Shown piece by piece: positions 8,387-19,433 of a stretch of 64,000 nt of DNA. The stretch is from VAZQ01 sp963827585 (GTDB taxonomy: Bacteria; Pseudomonadota; Alphaproteobacteria; Rhizobiales; Xanthobacteraceae). The stretch spans positions 62,001-126,000 of the forward strand of contig CAWHCK010000059.1 in assembly GCA_963827585.1 (NCBI GenBank), given 5' to 3'. Under the pieces are notes generated by a model that saw nothing but the letters and a program-made list of their open reading frames with translations, was not told the DNA's origin and did not search any database. Numbering within the stretch: the stretch's first letter is position 1; every line of letters begins with the position of its first letter. The translations under genes and the position numbers were made by a program.

Positions 8387-9304
8387 ATGCTGCTGTTTAT
8401 CGAACAGTGCCTGAACGGTCTGCAGTTCGGGCTGCTGCTGTTCCTGCTCGCGGCCGGGCTGACGCTCGTCTTCGGCATCATGGACCTGGTGAACCTCGCC
8501 CACGGCTCGCTCTACATGCTGGGGGCGTATTTCGCTGCGACCTTCGCGGCCTGGACCGACAGTTTCGTCGCCGGCGCGGTGCTCGCGCTCGGTGCCACGC
8601 TGCTGGCCGGGATGGCGGTCGAGGTCATCGCGCTGCGCCGACTCTACGGCCGCGATCATCTCGACCACGTGCTCGGCACGTTCGGTCTCATTCTTTTCTT
8701 CAACGAGCTGGTGCGGCTCATCTGGGGACCGGCGGGCTTGAGCTTGTCCCTGCCGATGTGGCTCATTCTTCCCGTGGAGATCCTGCCGGGGCTTTACTAT
8801 CCGACCTATCGCATCGCCATCATCCTGACGGCGCTTCTGGTCGCGCTGTTTCTCTACGTCCTGGTGATGCGCACCCGCCTTGGAATGCTGATCCGCGCCG
8901 GGGCGTCCAACCGCGAGATGACCGGCGCGCTGGGCGTCAATATCAACCTGCTCTACACCCTGGTCTTCGGTCTCGGTGCAGCGCTGGCGGGGCTTGCCGG
9001 CCTGATGCAGGCGCCGATCCTGACCGTGCAGATCGGCATGGGCGAGAACATATTGATCCTCGCCTTCGTGGTGATCATCATCGGTGGCATCGGCTCGATC
9101 CGCGGCGCCTTCATCGCCGCCATTCTCGTCGGGCTGATCGACACGATCGGGCGTGCGTTCCTGCCGGATCTGCTGCGGCTGGTGCTGAGCTCGCGCGGCG
9201 CGTCGACCGTGGCCCCCGCCATGTCGTCGATGATGATCTATCTGCTGATGGCGATCGTGCTGGTGTTGCGGCCGGAGGGTCTGTTTCCGGTGTCGAACAA
9301 ATGA
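8387..9304 (+). CDS. livH: Branched-chain amino acid/amide ABC transporter permease LivH
   Basis: A 305-residue inner-membrane permease of the LivH family with about eight hydrophobic helices. It begins with the typical IEQCLNGLQFGLLLFLLAAG and contains GLTLVFGIMDLVNLAHGSLYM, a hallmark of the family, and later RAGASNREMTGALGVN, the ATPase-facing loop. The ATG at 8387 is 7 bases after a palindromic repeat, with no clear Shine-Dalgarno. Its stop overlaps the livM start (ATGA), showing tight coupling. Confidence 0.93.
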   Translation: MLLFIEQCLNGLQFGLLLFLLAAGLTLVFGIMDLVNLAHGSLYMLGAYFAATFAAWTDSFVAGAVLALGATLLAGMAVEVIALRRLYGRDHLDHVLGTFGLILFFNELVRLIWGPAGLSLSLPMWLILPVEILPGLYYPTYRIAIILTALLVALFLYVLVMRTRLGMLIRAGASNREMTGALGVNINLLYTLVFGLGAALAGLAGLMQAPILTVQIGMGENILILAFVVIIIGGIGSIRGAFIAAILVGLIDTIGRAFLPDLLRLVLSSRGASTVAPAMSSMMIYLLMAIVLVLRPEGLFPVSNK

Positions 9305-10296
9305 CCGCGTTGCTGACGCCGCGCAGCCTGGTGGTCGCCTTCCTGTTGTTCCTCCTTGCCGCGCTGCCGATCTATGCCGCCGTGACGGGGAACGCGTTCC
9401 TGGTGACCCTGTTCACCCGCATCATCATCCTCGGCATGGCGGCGACCAGCCTCAACCTGATTCTGGGCTACGGCGGAATGGTGAGTTTCGGCCATGCCGT
9501 CTATCTCGGTATCGGCGGCTATGCGGTCGGTATCCTGGCTTCCGAAGGCGTCGCGTCCGGCTTCGTGCAATGGCCGCTCGCACTCGTCATCAGCGCGCTG
9601 TTCGCGCTGGTCGTCGGTGCGCTCTCGCTGCGCACGCGCGGCGTCTATTTCATCATGATCACGCTCGCCTTCGCGCAGCTCGTGTACTATTTCGGCGTCG
9701 GGCTCGACCGCTACGGCGCCGACGACGGACTGAGCATCCGCCAACGCAGCCAATTCGGCGACCTCATCAACCTGTCGAACCGGACGCAATTCTATTACCT
9801 CTGCTTCGTGCTCTTGCTCGTCACCATCTACGGCACATGGCGCCTGGTGAACTCGCGTTTCGGCATGGTGATCCAAGGCGCGCGGTCCAACGATCGGCGC
9901 ATGCGCGCGATCGGCTTTCCGACTTTTCGCTATCGCCTCATCGCCTTCGTCATCGCCGGCGCGATATGCGGGCTTGCCGGCGCGCTGCTTGCCAATCACA
10001 CCGGATTCATCAGTCCGGCGACGATGCACTGGACGCGCTCCGGCGATCTCATCGTCATGGTCGTGCTCGGCGGCATGGCATCGTCATTTGGCCCGCTGAT
10101 CGGCGCGGTCGTGCTGCTCTCGCTGGAGGAGGCACTCCCGATCTTGATCAAAGCCATGGCATCGCCCCTGTTCGGGGACGCTGCCGTTCGCATCGCCGAA
10201 TACTGGCAAATCGTGCTCGGGCCTCTCTTCCTGCTGATCGTGCTGTTTGCGCGCGGTGGCATCGACGGCTTGCTTGCGGGAGCGCGCCGTGGCTGA
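9301..10296 (+). CDS. livM: Branched-chain amino acid/amide ABC transporter permease LivM
   Basis: A 331-residue permease partner of LivH. The ATG at 9301 overlaps the livH stop; the open frame continues far upstream but inside livH and is rejected as start. The family signature LNLILGYGGMVSFGHAVYLG is near residue 50, and the segment RMRAIGFPTFRYRLIAFVIA near residue 200 is the cytoplasmic ATPase-contact loop. The last helix is followed by FARGGIDGLL. It overlaps livG by 8 bases. Confidence 0.93.
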   Translation: MTALLTPRSLVVAFLLFLLAALPIYAAVTGNAFLVTLFTRIIILGMAATSLNLILGYGGMVSFGHAVYLGIGGYAVGILASEGVASGFVQWPLALVISALFALVVGALSLRTRGVYFIMITLAFAQLVYYFGVGLDRYGADDGLSIRQRSQFGDLINLSNRTQFYYLCFVLLLVTIYGTWRLVNSRFGMVIQGARSNDRRMRAIGFPTFRYRLIAFVIAGAICGLAGALLANHTGFISPATMHWTRSGDLIVMVVLGGMASSFGPLIGAVVLLSLEEALPILIKAMASPLFGDAAVRIAEYWQIVLGPLFLLIVLFARGGIDGLLAGARRG

Positions 10297-11042
10297 TGCG
10301 CTGTTGGAGATCGAAGGATTGACCAAGCGCTTCGGCGGCGTCATCGCCTCCGACGCGATTTCGCTGTGCGTGCCGAAGGGCGAGCTCCACGCCATCATCG
10401 GACCGAACGGCGCCGGCAAGACCACGCTGATCGGGCAGCTCGCGGGCGAGATTGCGCCCGACGCCGGGCACATTCGTTTTGAAGGCCACGACGTCACGAC
10501 CTTGCCGACCTATCGCCGCAGCCAGCTCGGCCTCGCACGGTCGTTCCAGATCACCTCGCTCTTCCTCGATTTCACCGCCCTCGATAACGTGGCGCTCGCC
10601 GTGCAGGCGCATGCCGGGCACTCCTTTCACTTCTGGCGCGCCGCCCGCAGCGAGGCCGACCTGCGCGCGCCCGCCCAAGCGGCGCTCGCCCGTGTCGGAC
10701 TCGCGAACCGCGGTGACGTGCTCGTCTCCAACCTCAGCCATGGCGAGCATCGGCAGCTCGAAATCGCGATGGCGCTTGCCACCAGCCCGCGCATGCTCCT
10801 GCTCGATGAGCCGATGGCGGGGATGGGGCCGGACGAGAGCGCGCGCATGGTCAGGACGCTGCGGGAACTCAAGCGCGAGCTCACCGTCTTGTTGATCGAG
10901 CACGACATGGAGGCGGTGTTCGCGCTGGCCGACCGGATCACGGTCCTGGTCTATGGACGTATCATCGCCTCCGGCGCCCCGGAGGCGATCAGGGCCAATG
11001 CCGAGGTGCGGCAAGCCTATCTCGGCGAGCAGGAGCAGGTGC

Positions 11043-11050
<8 letters not shown>
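10289..11050 (+). CDS. livG: Branched-chain amino acid/amide ABC transporter ATP-binding protein LivG
   Basis: A 253-residue ABC ATPase. The GTG at 10289 overlaps the end of livM by 8 bases and gives the normal N-terminus ADALLEIEGLTKRFGG. Walker A is GPNGAGKTT near residue 36; the signature region is a LivG-type variant NLSHGEHRQLEIAMAL; Walker B is MLLLDEPMAGM, followed by the switch His in LLIEHDMEAVF. The length matches the family. It pairs with LivF to energise the LivHM permeases. Confidence 0.93.
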
Positions 11051-11758
<708 letters not shown>

Positions 11759-11959
11759 CCTCACGGTCCGCGAGCGTGCTGTTGGGCGATGCCTGCCCAC
11801 CATCATGTGGTAGCCCCGGCGGCGGGCGCTCGATCGCGACGCAAGACTGAAGAAACCCTAACGGCAAATGGTGCCCTTGAAAGCGCGCCAGGAGGCGCAA
11901 TCGTAACCGATTGGTAACCGCGGTGGTTTCCAATTCGCCCCGGTATCGAGGATCCCTCC

Positions 11960-12918
11960 ATGGGCAAGCATGAAACTCTCAAAGGAACGCCGTCGTCGTC
12001 CGGCGAGGCCGCGATCCTCCCAATGCCGGTGAGCGAGACCGACGCGAGCGTCTCGCCGCGGATGGCCTTGTCCGGCACCTATCTGCCGAAGGCCGAGGCG
12101 CCGAAGCCCGAGACATCGAAGGCGCAGCCGCGCAAGCCCGGAGCAGATGACGCTCGACATGCCCATGAGCGAGACGGCCAAGATCGAGCTCGCGAGCATC
12201 GAGGCCCCACACATCGCCCCCGAAATCGACGAGCCCAGGCCCTCGGTGGAAGAAAGCGCGGCGAAGGCGGAGGCCGATGAAATTGAGCCGCCTGTCAAGA
12301 GCGCCGTGCCTCACATCAGCCGAATTCACGATGCTGGCCGCTTCGCTGGCGCTGGCGGCGGCGCTCGGCGGCATGCTTGGCGCCCTGACAGCCTACGGTC
12401 TGGCACGGCCCGGCGCGATACCCGCCGCCGCGACCGGGCGAACGGGCCTCGACGAAATGCGGGCGCTCAAGGAGAACGTCGTTCAAGCGCGGGTCGAGTT
12501 GGCGGCCTTGAAGGTCGGCATCGAGTCGGCCAACCGGAGTGCGAGCGCCCAATTCACCAGGATCGGCGAGCTCGTCGAGCGCCTCGAGCGCGTTCAGGCC
12601 GAGCCGGCGGCAAAGCTCAACAAGGCGATCGAGGCGCTCGACCGTCTGTCACGCGCCGATGCCGCGGCCCAAACCAGGGAAGCGACGGGCTCGATCGCGC
12701 CTGCATCGGGCGCGGGCGGCAAGCCTGGGATCGTCGAAGGATGGGTCGTGCGCGATGTCCAGCGCGGGACCGCCCTCATCGAAGGTCGCATGGGTCTGGT
12801 CGAAGTCGATCAAGGCGACGTCGTGCCCGGACTGGGCCGCGTGGACGCGATTCGCAAGCAGGACGGCCGCTGGGTGGTGGTGACCTCGAAGGGTCTCATC
12901 ACGACGTCGGGGCGTTGA
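11960..12918 (+). CDS. Conserved-looking hypothetical membrane protein with coiled coil, two frameshifts
   Basis: Three overlapping frames join into one protein of about 319 residues if one extra base is removed near 12141 (GGAG to GAG, giving PEQMTLDMPMSE) and another near 12315 (giving AEFTMLAASLALAAALGG). The N-terminal 120 residues are acidic and Pro/Ala/Lys rich, without clear fold. A single hydrophobic helix follows (MLAASLALAAALGGMLGALT), then a coiled-coil stretch (MRALKENVVQARVELAALKV, RIGELVERLERVQAEPAAKL), and a C-terminal module with GWVVRDVQRGTALIEGR and VDQGDVVPGLGRVDAIRK. The layout suggests an inner-membrane protein with a periplasmic domain. I do not recognise a named family. 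Confidence 0.6.
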
Positions 12919-13150
12919 TCAATCGCCCGCCGAACCTTTTTCGGCGCGGCATTGGAGCGGCTGCCCGATTTTCATGCACCATTGACGCGGCCGTGCCGAG
13001 GACCACGTCGCGGAAACGCCACGTCCGCCTTACCCGCTCGGGTGGCGCGGCGACCGAATTCGTGGCACATTTTGTGCTGCGCGAAGGGGTGCCCGGGGCG
13101 TCCCGCTCTCGCCATCATCGCCGGCGGCTCACGCGGAAGGACCCCTTCGC

Positions 13151-14005
13151 ATGCCCGGACTCGCTCCTGTTGCTCGAACCCTGGTGGCGGCGCTGGCTGC
13201 ATTTGTCGCGCTTGCCTCATCGCACCTCGCCGCCTTCGAACGTATGCAGGCGCCGGCGCCGAAGCCGGAAATGGTGGAAAACTGCCCCGGGCTCGTGGCC
13301 TCGGGCGCGCCGCGCGCCATTCCCGCCGCGTTCCGCCTTGCGCTCAATTCGGACCAGGTCCGCTTCACCTATGTCGGCCACTCGACCTTCCTGATCGAGA
13401 GCCCGCAACTCGTGCGCATCGCAACCGACTACAACGACTACGTCCGCTCGCCGGTCCTGCCCGACATCGTGACCATGAACCACGCGCATACGAGCCATTT
13501 CACCGATCGTCCCGATCCCGCCATCAAATACGTGCTGCGGGGCTGGGGGCCGACCCCGGACCAGCCGGCGCGCCACGACATGACGTTCAAGGACGTGCGC
13601 GTGCGCAATGTCCCGACCAACATTCGCGACTGGCGCGGCGGAACCGAGCGGCACGGCAACTCGATCTTCATCTATGAGATGGCGAACATGTGCATCGCCC
13701 ATCTCGGGCATTTGCACCACACCCTCAGCCAGCAGCAGCTCAACGAGATCGGTCGCGTCGATGTGGTTTTCGTCCCGGTCGACGGCAACATGACGCTCGA
13801 TCTCGAGGGCATGATGGAGGTTCTGCAAGCGCTCAAGGCGCCGCTGATGATCCCGATGCATTTCTTCAGCACCTACACCCTCCACCGGTTCCTCGAACGG
13901 GTGCGGCAGCATTGGACTGTCGAAATGAGCGAGGTTCCGTCGCTGGTCGTGTCGAAGACGAGCTTGCCCGCCTCGCCCAAAGTGACGGTACTGCCGGGAC
14001 ATTGA
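13151..14005 (+). CDS. Exported metallo-beta-lactamase-fold hydrolase
   Basis: A 284-residue protein with a hydrophobic N-terminal segment (LVAALAAFVALASSHLAAFE) that looks like a signal peptide or anchor. The fold is suggested by YVGHSTFLIESPQLVRIATD near residue 75 and by TMNHAHTSHFTD near residue 108, which stands in the place of the HxHxDH metal motif and is a divergent form; later come CIAHLGHLHHTL and IPMHFFSTYTL with further His residues. This is the UlaG/RomA-like branch of the family. Reaction unknown. It stands alone, followed convergently by a small membrane protein. Confidence 0.75.
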   Translation: MPGLAPVARTLVAALAAFVALASSHLAAFERMQAPAPKPEMVENCPGLVASGAPRAIPAAFRLALNSDQVRFTYVGHSTFLIESPQLVRIATDYNDYVRSPVLPDIVTMNHAHTSHFTDRPDPAIKYVLRGWGPTPDQPARHDMTFKDVRVRNVPTNIRDWRGGTERHGNSIFIYEMANMCIAHLGHLHHTLSQQQLNEIGRVDVVFVPVDGNMTLDLEGMMEVLQALKAPLMIPMHFFSTYTLHRFLERVRQHWTVEMSEVPSLVVSKTSLPASPKVTVLPGH

Positions 14006-14013
14006 GCGGAGCG

Positions 14014-14169
14014 TCAGGCGCTCGGCGCGAAGAAGCCCAACCACAGGGCGCCCAGGACCAGGACCCCCAAGGCCAGGCTTACGCACAGAACGACCAGCAC
14101 CGGCCGGTCGAGAAATCCGGCCCGCGCCTCGACTGGCGTCTCGACTTTTCGTCCTGCCTCATCGCGCAT
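14014..14169 (-). CDS. Small single-helix membrane protein
   Basis: A 51-residue open frame with a good GGAG ribosome binding site 6 bases before the ATG at 14169; an upstream start in the same frame at 14217 has less support. The N-terminal half is polar (MRDEAGRKVETPVEARAG), then one long hydrophobic helix (PVLVVLCVSLALGVLVLGAL) and a short end WLGFFAPSA. It converges on the metallo-hydrolase gene 8 bases away. No family is recognised. The ribosome binding site and the clean membrane helix support a real gene. Confidence 0.55.
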   Translation of the reverse strand: MRDEAGRKVETPVEARAGFLDRPVLVVLCVSLALGVLVLGALWLGFFAPSA

Positions 14170-14259
14170 GCCATACTCCGAGCGCTTGCACCTCCACATC
14201 GGACAACGCGGAGGCAATCAAGCCGGTTCCGCCTGTCCGCGTGCCGAAAGGCTGGCAGA

Positions 14260-14414
14260 CTAGTGCGGTGGATTTGAAGTTCCTGCAGTCTTCGCGGCAA
14301 TCTCGTACAGGAACTTCAAATCCAAAACCGCACTAGAACCATAGTTTCCTTTCGATTCCGAAGTTCGTATTGAGCATGCCGCAAGATGTGACGAACTTCG
14401 GAATCGGACACTAG
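14260..14414. repeat. CTAG-bounded double palindrome
   Basis: Two hairpins in tandem fill the gap before the Rieske oxygenase gene. The first pairs CTAGTGCGGTGGATTTGAAG (from 14260) with an arm ending in ACCGCACTAG at 14336; its inner arms GGATTTGAAGTTCCTG and CAGGAACTTCAAATCC are perfect. The second pairs GATTCCGAAGTTCGT (14354-14368) with ACGAACTTCGGAATC (14391-14405) and closes with GGACACTAG. Both outer ends are CTAG. The layout looks like a mobile palindromic element without coding capacity; it could also act as a transcription barrier upstream of the oxygenase. Confidence 0.8.
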
Positions 14415-14472
14415 GCGCTTGATCCTGTAAATTCCGCCACGCGCCACGGAACGAAGGAATGGGAATTCGGGC

Positions 14473-15786
14473 ATGTTGAGCACCGAGCAGAACGACCTCA
14501 TCACCCGCACCGGGCCCGGCACGCCTGCCGGCAAGCTGATGCGGTGCTACTGGCAGCCTGCTGGCCTCGTCGACGAACTGTCGGGCAACCGGCCGGTCAA
14601 GACGGTTCGCCTTCTGGGCGAAAACCTCGTGCTATTCCGCGATGACACGGGCCGTTACGGCTTGCTTGAGCGCGCGTGCCCCCACCGCGGCACCGATCTC
14701 GCTTTCGGACGCCTGGAGCAGGGCGGGTTGCGCTGTGCGTTCCACGGCTGGCTGTTCGACATCACGGGCCGATGCCTGGAGACGCCGGCCGAGCCCGAAG
14801 GCAGCCGGATGTGCGCCAATATCCGCCAGAAGGCCTATCCGGTGATCGAGAAGAGCGGGATCCTGTTCGCTTATCTGGGAGCGGGCGAGCCGCCGTCGTT
14901 GCCGCACTTCGACTGCTTCACCGCGCCCGATACCCATACCTTCGCGTTCAAGGGCATGATCGACTGCAATTGGCTGCAGTCGTTGGAAGTCGGGATCGAC
15001 CCGGTCCATACTTCGTTTCTGCACCGCTTCTTCCACGACGAGGAGCCGGCAAAAGGCTACGGCAAGCTGTTTCGCGACAAATCGATCGACTCCGACATGC
15101 CGATGACCCGGATCATGCGCGAGTTTCCGCGGCCGCAGATCGAGGTCGAGCCGACCGACTACGGCATGCGCGTGATCACGCTGCGGCGAATCAGCGACGC
15201 CAACACCCATGTGCGCGTCACCAATCTCGTGTTCCCGCATGCTTTCACGATCCCCATGTCGAGCGAGATGACGATCACGCAATGGCATGTGCCGATCGAC
15301 GACCACAGGCACTACTGGTACGCGATCTTCACCAGCTTCGGTGCGCCGGTGAACAAGGGCGAGATGCGGCGCCAGCGGCTCGAGCTCTACGAGCTGCCGG
15401 ATTACGTCCCGCGCAAGAACAAGAGCAACGATTACGGCTTCGACCCGCACGAGCAAGAGCACGAGACCTTCACCGGCATGGGCACGGACATCAACGTCCA
15501 CGACCAATGGGCCTGCGAGTTCATGGGGGTGATCCAGGACCGCACCAAGGAGCATCTCGGGCAGTCCGACAAGGCGATCAGCGCCTATCGGCGCATCCTG
15601 CGCGGCGCGATCGAGCAGGCCGGCCAGGGCGGCAAGCCGCTGATGGTCCTCGATCCCGCCTCGGCGGCGAAGCTCGTCGGCCCCGCGGCCATCGACGGCA
15701 TCGGTCCGACCGAGGGCTGGCAGCTTTACTGGCAAAGGACCGACGAAGCCCGGCGCAAGGCGTCAAGCTGGGCCAACGGCCGCTAA
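14473..15786 (+). CDS. Rieske non-heme iron oxygenase, large subunit
   Basis: A 437-residue ring-hydroxylating or demethylating oxygenase large subunit of the phthalate 4,5-dioxygenase-like branch. The Rieske 2Fe-2S ligands are CPHRGTDL near residue 69 and CAFHGWLFD near residue 88 (CxH...CxxH). The catalytic mononuclear iron site is IDPVHTSFLHR near residue 178, with the conserved bridging Asp just before the two His. A reductase partner is not in the window. The ATG at 14473 follows a GGGAATTCGGGC stretch. A ruined Bug receptor follows 1 base later, which suggests an uptake plus oxygenation unit. Confidence 0.92.
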   Translation: MLSTEQNDLITRTGPGTPAGKLMRCYWQPAGLVDELSGNRPVKTVRLLGENLVLFRDDTGRYGLLERACPHRGTDLAFGRLEQGGLRCAFHGWLFDITGRCLETPAEPEGSRMCANIRQKAYPVIEKSGILFAYLGAGEPPSLPHFDCFTAPDTHTFAFKGMIDCNWLQSLEVGIDPVHTSFLHRFFHDEEPAKGYGKLFRDKSIDSDMPMTRIMREFPRPQIEVEPTDYGMRVITLRRISDANTHVRVTNLVFPHAFTIPMSSEMTITQWHVPIDDHRHYWYAIFTSFGAPVNKGEMRRQRLELYELPDYVPRKNKSNDYGFDPHEQEHETFTGMGTDINVHDQWACEFMGVIQDRTKEHLGQSDKAISAYRRILRGAIEQAGQGGKPLMVLDPASAAKLVGPAAIDGIGPTEGWQLYWQRTDEARRKASSWANGR

Positions 15787-15787
15787 C

Positions 15788-16763
15788 GTGTGCCTGAGAC
15801 GTCGCGAGGTGCTGGAAGCTGCCGCCCTGGCGGCGCTGGATCGCGATGTGGTTCTGCGGCGGCACAGGCTTATCCTGGGGGCGGTCCTGTTCGGTCATCG
15901 TGCCGTTCGCGGCTGCGGGACCGGTGGATATCCTGGCGCGCGTCATCGTCGAGCGCTTGGCAAGCAGCTCGGGCAGAGCGTGATGATGGAAAATCGCGGA
16001 GGTGCCGGCGGCAACATCGCGATGGCGGCGGCCGCGCGCGCCAAGCTGGACGGCTACACGCTGCTGCTGACGTCGAGCTTGATGATCGTCAATCCGTTGC
16101 TGTACAAGAGCGTGGCGTACGATCCGGAGAAGGATTTCGTGCCGATCTCGCTGCTCGGGACCTCGCCGAACCTGATGGTCGCAAAGCCCGACTTCGCTTT
16201 CACCATGACTGAGTTCATCGCCAAGGCCAAGGCGCGGCCGGACAGCTGAATTATTCGACGCCGGGCATCGGTACCAAAGGCCACTTCGCTGCCGAACTGC
16301 TCCAGATTCCGCGCCGGCATCGATGTGGTGCACGTGCCCTATGCCAGCGGCGGGCAAGTGGTGCAGTCGTTGTTGACGGCTACGACGCAGCTCGGCTCGA
16401 CGGCGTTGCCGGCAGGCGAGCCGCTGGTGCGCGCGGGCACGCTGGCGGGACTGGTGGTGAGCGGCCAGACACGCTGGCCGAGCTTGCCCGGCGTGCCGAC
16501 CACGGTGGAACTCCGGCCATCCGGATTTCGTCGCGGAAATTTTCACCGCCCTGGTTGCGCCCGCCGGTACTCCGCCGGAGGTGGCGCCGCGCTCGATCGC
16601 CCGAAGTCTGGAGCTGTCACGGGACCCGGCGGTGATCGAGAAGGCGGAACGCGCCGGCTATGCCTGGATCGGCGCCGGCCCCGATGCCTTGAAGCGCAAG
16701 ATGGACGAGGAGGTCGCCCAATCGCTGGAGGTGATCCGCTTCTCCGGGATCAAGGCGGAGTGA
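15788..16763 (+). pseudogene. Tripartite tricarboxylate (Bug) receptor, multiply frameshifted
   Basis: Fragments in all three frames line up as one periplasmic binding protein: VIVPFAAAGPVDILARVIVE, GQSVMMENRGGAGGNIAMAA, YTLLLTSSLMIVNPLLYKSV, YSTPGIGTKGHFAAELL, VVHVPYASGGQVVQSLL, and a C-terminus ending EVIRFSGIKAE with a TGA at 16761-16763. Reading the family through requires about five or six indels in under 1 kb, and the signal peptide end is garbled. One shift lacks a G near 15960. The density is higher than in most genes here, though neighbouring gyrB is also badly broken, so decay and poor sequence quality cannot be separated. Confidence 0.7.
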
Positions 16764-16822
16764 CCGCCGCATCGGGCTCACGCCCGCAGCCGGCGACGTC
16801 GGCCGAAATCCGCGCGGAACAG

Positions 16823-19249
16823 CTAAACGTCGACCATCGCGGCGAGCGCGTTCGCTCGATGAATGCACGGCGCGGCTCGACCTTGTCGCCCATCAGCTCG
16901 TCGAACATGGTGTTTGCGTCGGCGACATCCTTTACGCCAACCTGCAGGAGCGAGCGCGCATTGGCGTCAAGCGTAGTCTCCCAAAGCTGGCTGGGGTTCA
17001 TCTCGCCCAGCCCCTTGTAGCGCTGCAGTGAAAGGCCCTTGCGGCCGGCATTGGTCACGGCCTCGAACAGCGCGACCGGCCCGTGTATCGGCGTCTCCTC
17101 GTCCTTGCGGCGGAACGAGCCTGGCCGCTGATATGCGTCCTGCAAAGACAGGGCATATTCATCGAGCTTGCGCGCATCGGCGGAGCCGAGCAGCGCCTGA
17201 TCGATGATGGCAATCTCTTTCACGCCGCGCACGGTACGTTCGAACTCGAAACCGGAGTCTTCGCTGAACCTGCCCTGCCACCCGCGTTCGGTCTCCTCCG
17301 CGAGCGCATCGAGCCGCCGGGCGATATAGGGCGCCGCGGCCCTTGCCTTCTCGGGATCGCCGAAGATGCTGGAATTGAGTACGCCGGCGATCGCCGCCTG
17401 CTCGATGACTTGGCGATTGTAGCGGCTGTGCAGCCCATTGAGCACGTTGCGAATGGCGCGTGCGTCGTCGACCAATCGCGCAGGTCCCGCCGGCGCGGTG
17501 CTCGCCGGAATAGGGCTGGAGCACGGCATCCTCGAGACCCGCACCCACCAGATAGTCCTCGAGCGAGCGTTCGTCCTTGAGATATTGCTCGGATTTGCCG
17601 CGCGTCACCTTGTAGAGCGGCGGCTGCGCAATGAAGAGGTGGCCGCGATCGATGATGTCGGGCATCTGGCGATAAAAGAAGGTGAGCAGGAGCGTGCGGA
17701 TATGCGAGCCGTCCACATCCGCATCGGTCATGATGATGATCTTGTGGTAGCGCAGTTTCTCGACGTTGAACTCGTCGCGTCCGATGCCGGTGCCGAGTGC
17801 GGCGATGAGCGTGCCGATCTGTTCGGACGACAGCATCTTGTCGAAACGCACGCGCTCGACGTTGAGGATCTTGCCGCGTAGCGGCAGCACCGCCTGAAAT
17901 TCGCGGTTGCGGCCCTGCTTTGCGCTGCCGCCGGCGGAATCGCCCTCAACGATGAACAGCTCCGACTTCGCGGGGTCGCGCTCCTGGCAATCGGCAAGTT
18001 TCCCCGGCAGCGAGGTGATGCCCAAGCGCGCTCTTGCGCGTCATCTCGCGCGCCTTGCGGGCGGCCTCGCGTGCCGCCGCCGCCTGAATCACCTTGTTGA
18101 CGACGATCTTGGCTTCCGACGGATGCTCCTCGAACCAGTATTGCAGCGCCTCGTTGATGAGGTTCTCGACCACCGGGCGCACCTCGGAGGAGACGAGCTT
18201 GTCCTTGGTCTGGGAGGAGAATTCGGGTCCGGCACCTTGCAGGAGAGGACGGCGGTCAGGCCCTCGCGGCAATCGTCGCCGGTCAGCGCAACCTTCTCCT
18301 TTTGCGCGATGCCGCCTTTCTCGGCATAGCCGGTGACCTGGCGGGTCAGCGCGCCCCGGAAGCCGGCGAGATGGGTGCCGCCGTCGCGCTGCGGGATGGT
18401 GTTGGTGAAGCACAGCACGGTCTCGTGGAAGGCCTCGTTCCACCACAAGGCACATTCGACCGCGATGCCTTCTCGCTCGGCCTTGATCATGATGGGGGCA
18501 GGAATGAGCGGGCTCTTGTTGCGATCCAGATATTTGACGAACGCCTCGACGCCGCCCTCGTAGCGCAGTTCCTCGCGCTTCTCGACGGCGTGCCGCATGT
18601 CGGACAGCACGATCCGCACGCCCGAATTGAGGAAGGCGAGCTCGCGCAGCCGGTGCTCCAGCGTCGCGTAGTCGAATTCGGTCATGGTGAAGGTCCGCGG
18701 GCTCGGCAGGAAGGTCACCTCGGTGCCGCGCCGGTCGTGGGCGGCGCCGACGACCGCGAGGGGGCTAAGGGCCTCGCCGTCGCGGAACTCGATGAAGTGC
18801 TCCTTGCCGTCGCGCCAGATCGTGAGCTTGAGCCAGGTCGAGAGCGCATTCACCACCGAGACGCCGACGCCATGCAGACCGCCCGACACTTTGTAGGAGT
18901 TCTGATCGAATTTCCCGCCGGCATGGAGCTGGGTCATGATGACCTCGGCGGCCGACACCCCCTCGCCCTTGTGAATGTCGGTCGGGACGCCGCGGCCGTC
19001 GTCGCGCACGGTGCAGGAGCCGTCCGGATTGAGGGTGACCACCACCTCGTGAGCGAAGCCCGCGAGCGCCTCGTCGATGGCGTTGTCGACGACCTCGTAG
19101 ACCATGTGGTGGAGGCCCGAGCCGTCGTCGGTATCGCCGATATACATGCCCGGACGCTTGCGCACCGCATCGAGGCCCTTGAGGACCTTGATCGAATCCG
19201 AATCGTAATCGGAGGCAAGGGACGGGGTCTGGCGGGCAGGTTCGGCCAT
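16823..19249 (-). CDS. gyrB: DNA gyrase subunit B, about five frameshifts
   Basis: Type II topoisomerase ATPase subunit. GHKL motifs are intact: DNAIDEALAGFA, DDGRGVPTDIHKGEG and GGLHGVGVSVVNAL. TOPRIM motifs EGDSAGGSAKQGR and MTDADVDGSHIRTLLLTF follow, and the end has QRYKGLGEMNPSQLWETT. The frame breaks at about 18223 (missing base, PDPKFSSQTKDKL), about 18017 (extra base, SALGITSLPGKLADC), two sites at about 17480-17495 (missing bases, restoring GGDLR then LVDDARAIRNV), and about 16845 (missing base, RRAFIER then NALAAMVDV). Corrected, it is 809 residues and ends at a TAG at 16823-16825. An essential single-copy gene cannot be this broken, so these are taken as sequence errors. Confidence 0.93.
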
Positions 19250-19403
19250 GGAGGTCTTTCGAATCAGCGCCGAAAAGCGGCGGACCGAGCAGGGTTTGGT
19301 TTGACACGAAAAGGGGGTGTCGTACAGCCCAAAGTGACAGCGTGTAAGTAACTGTTTTTTATGAAATTTCAAGGGCGCGCGGGCCTCAAAAAGGGCCGGA
19401 AAA

Positions 19404-19433
19404 AGGCTCGATTGCGGGCGCCTTTTCGAGCCT
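19404..19433. terminator. Hairpin between the M20 peptidase and gyrB
   Basis: AGGCTCGA (19404-19411) pairs with TCGAGCCT (19426-19433) across a 14-base loop, and the flanking GGAA/TTCC extends the palindrome. It sits in the 300-bp gap between the M20 peptidase gene and gyrB, both minus-strand. No long T-run follows on the minus strand, so factor-independent termination is uncertain. Confidence 0.35.
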
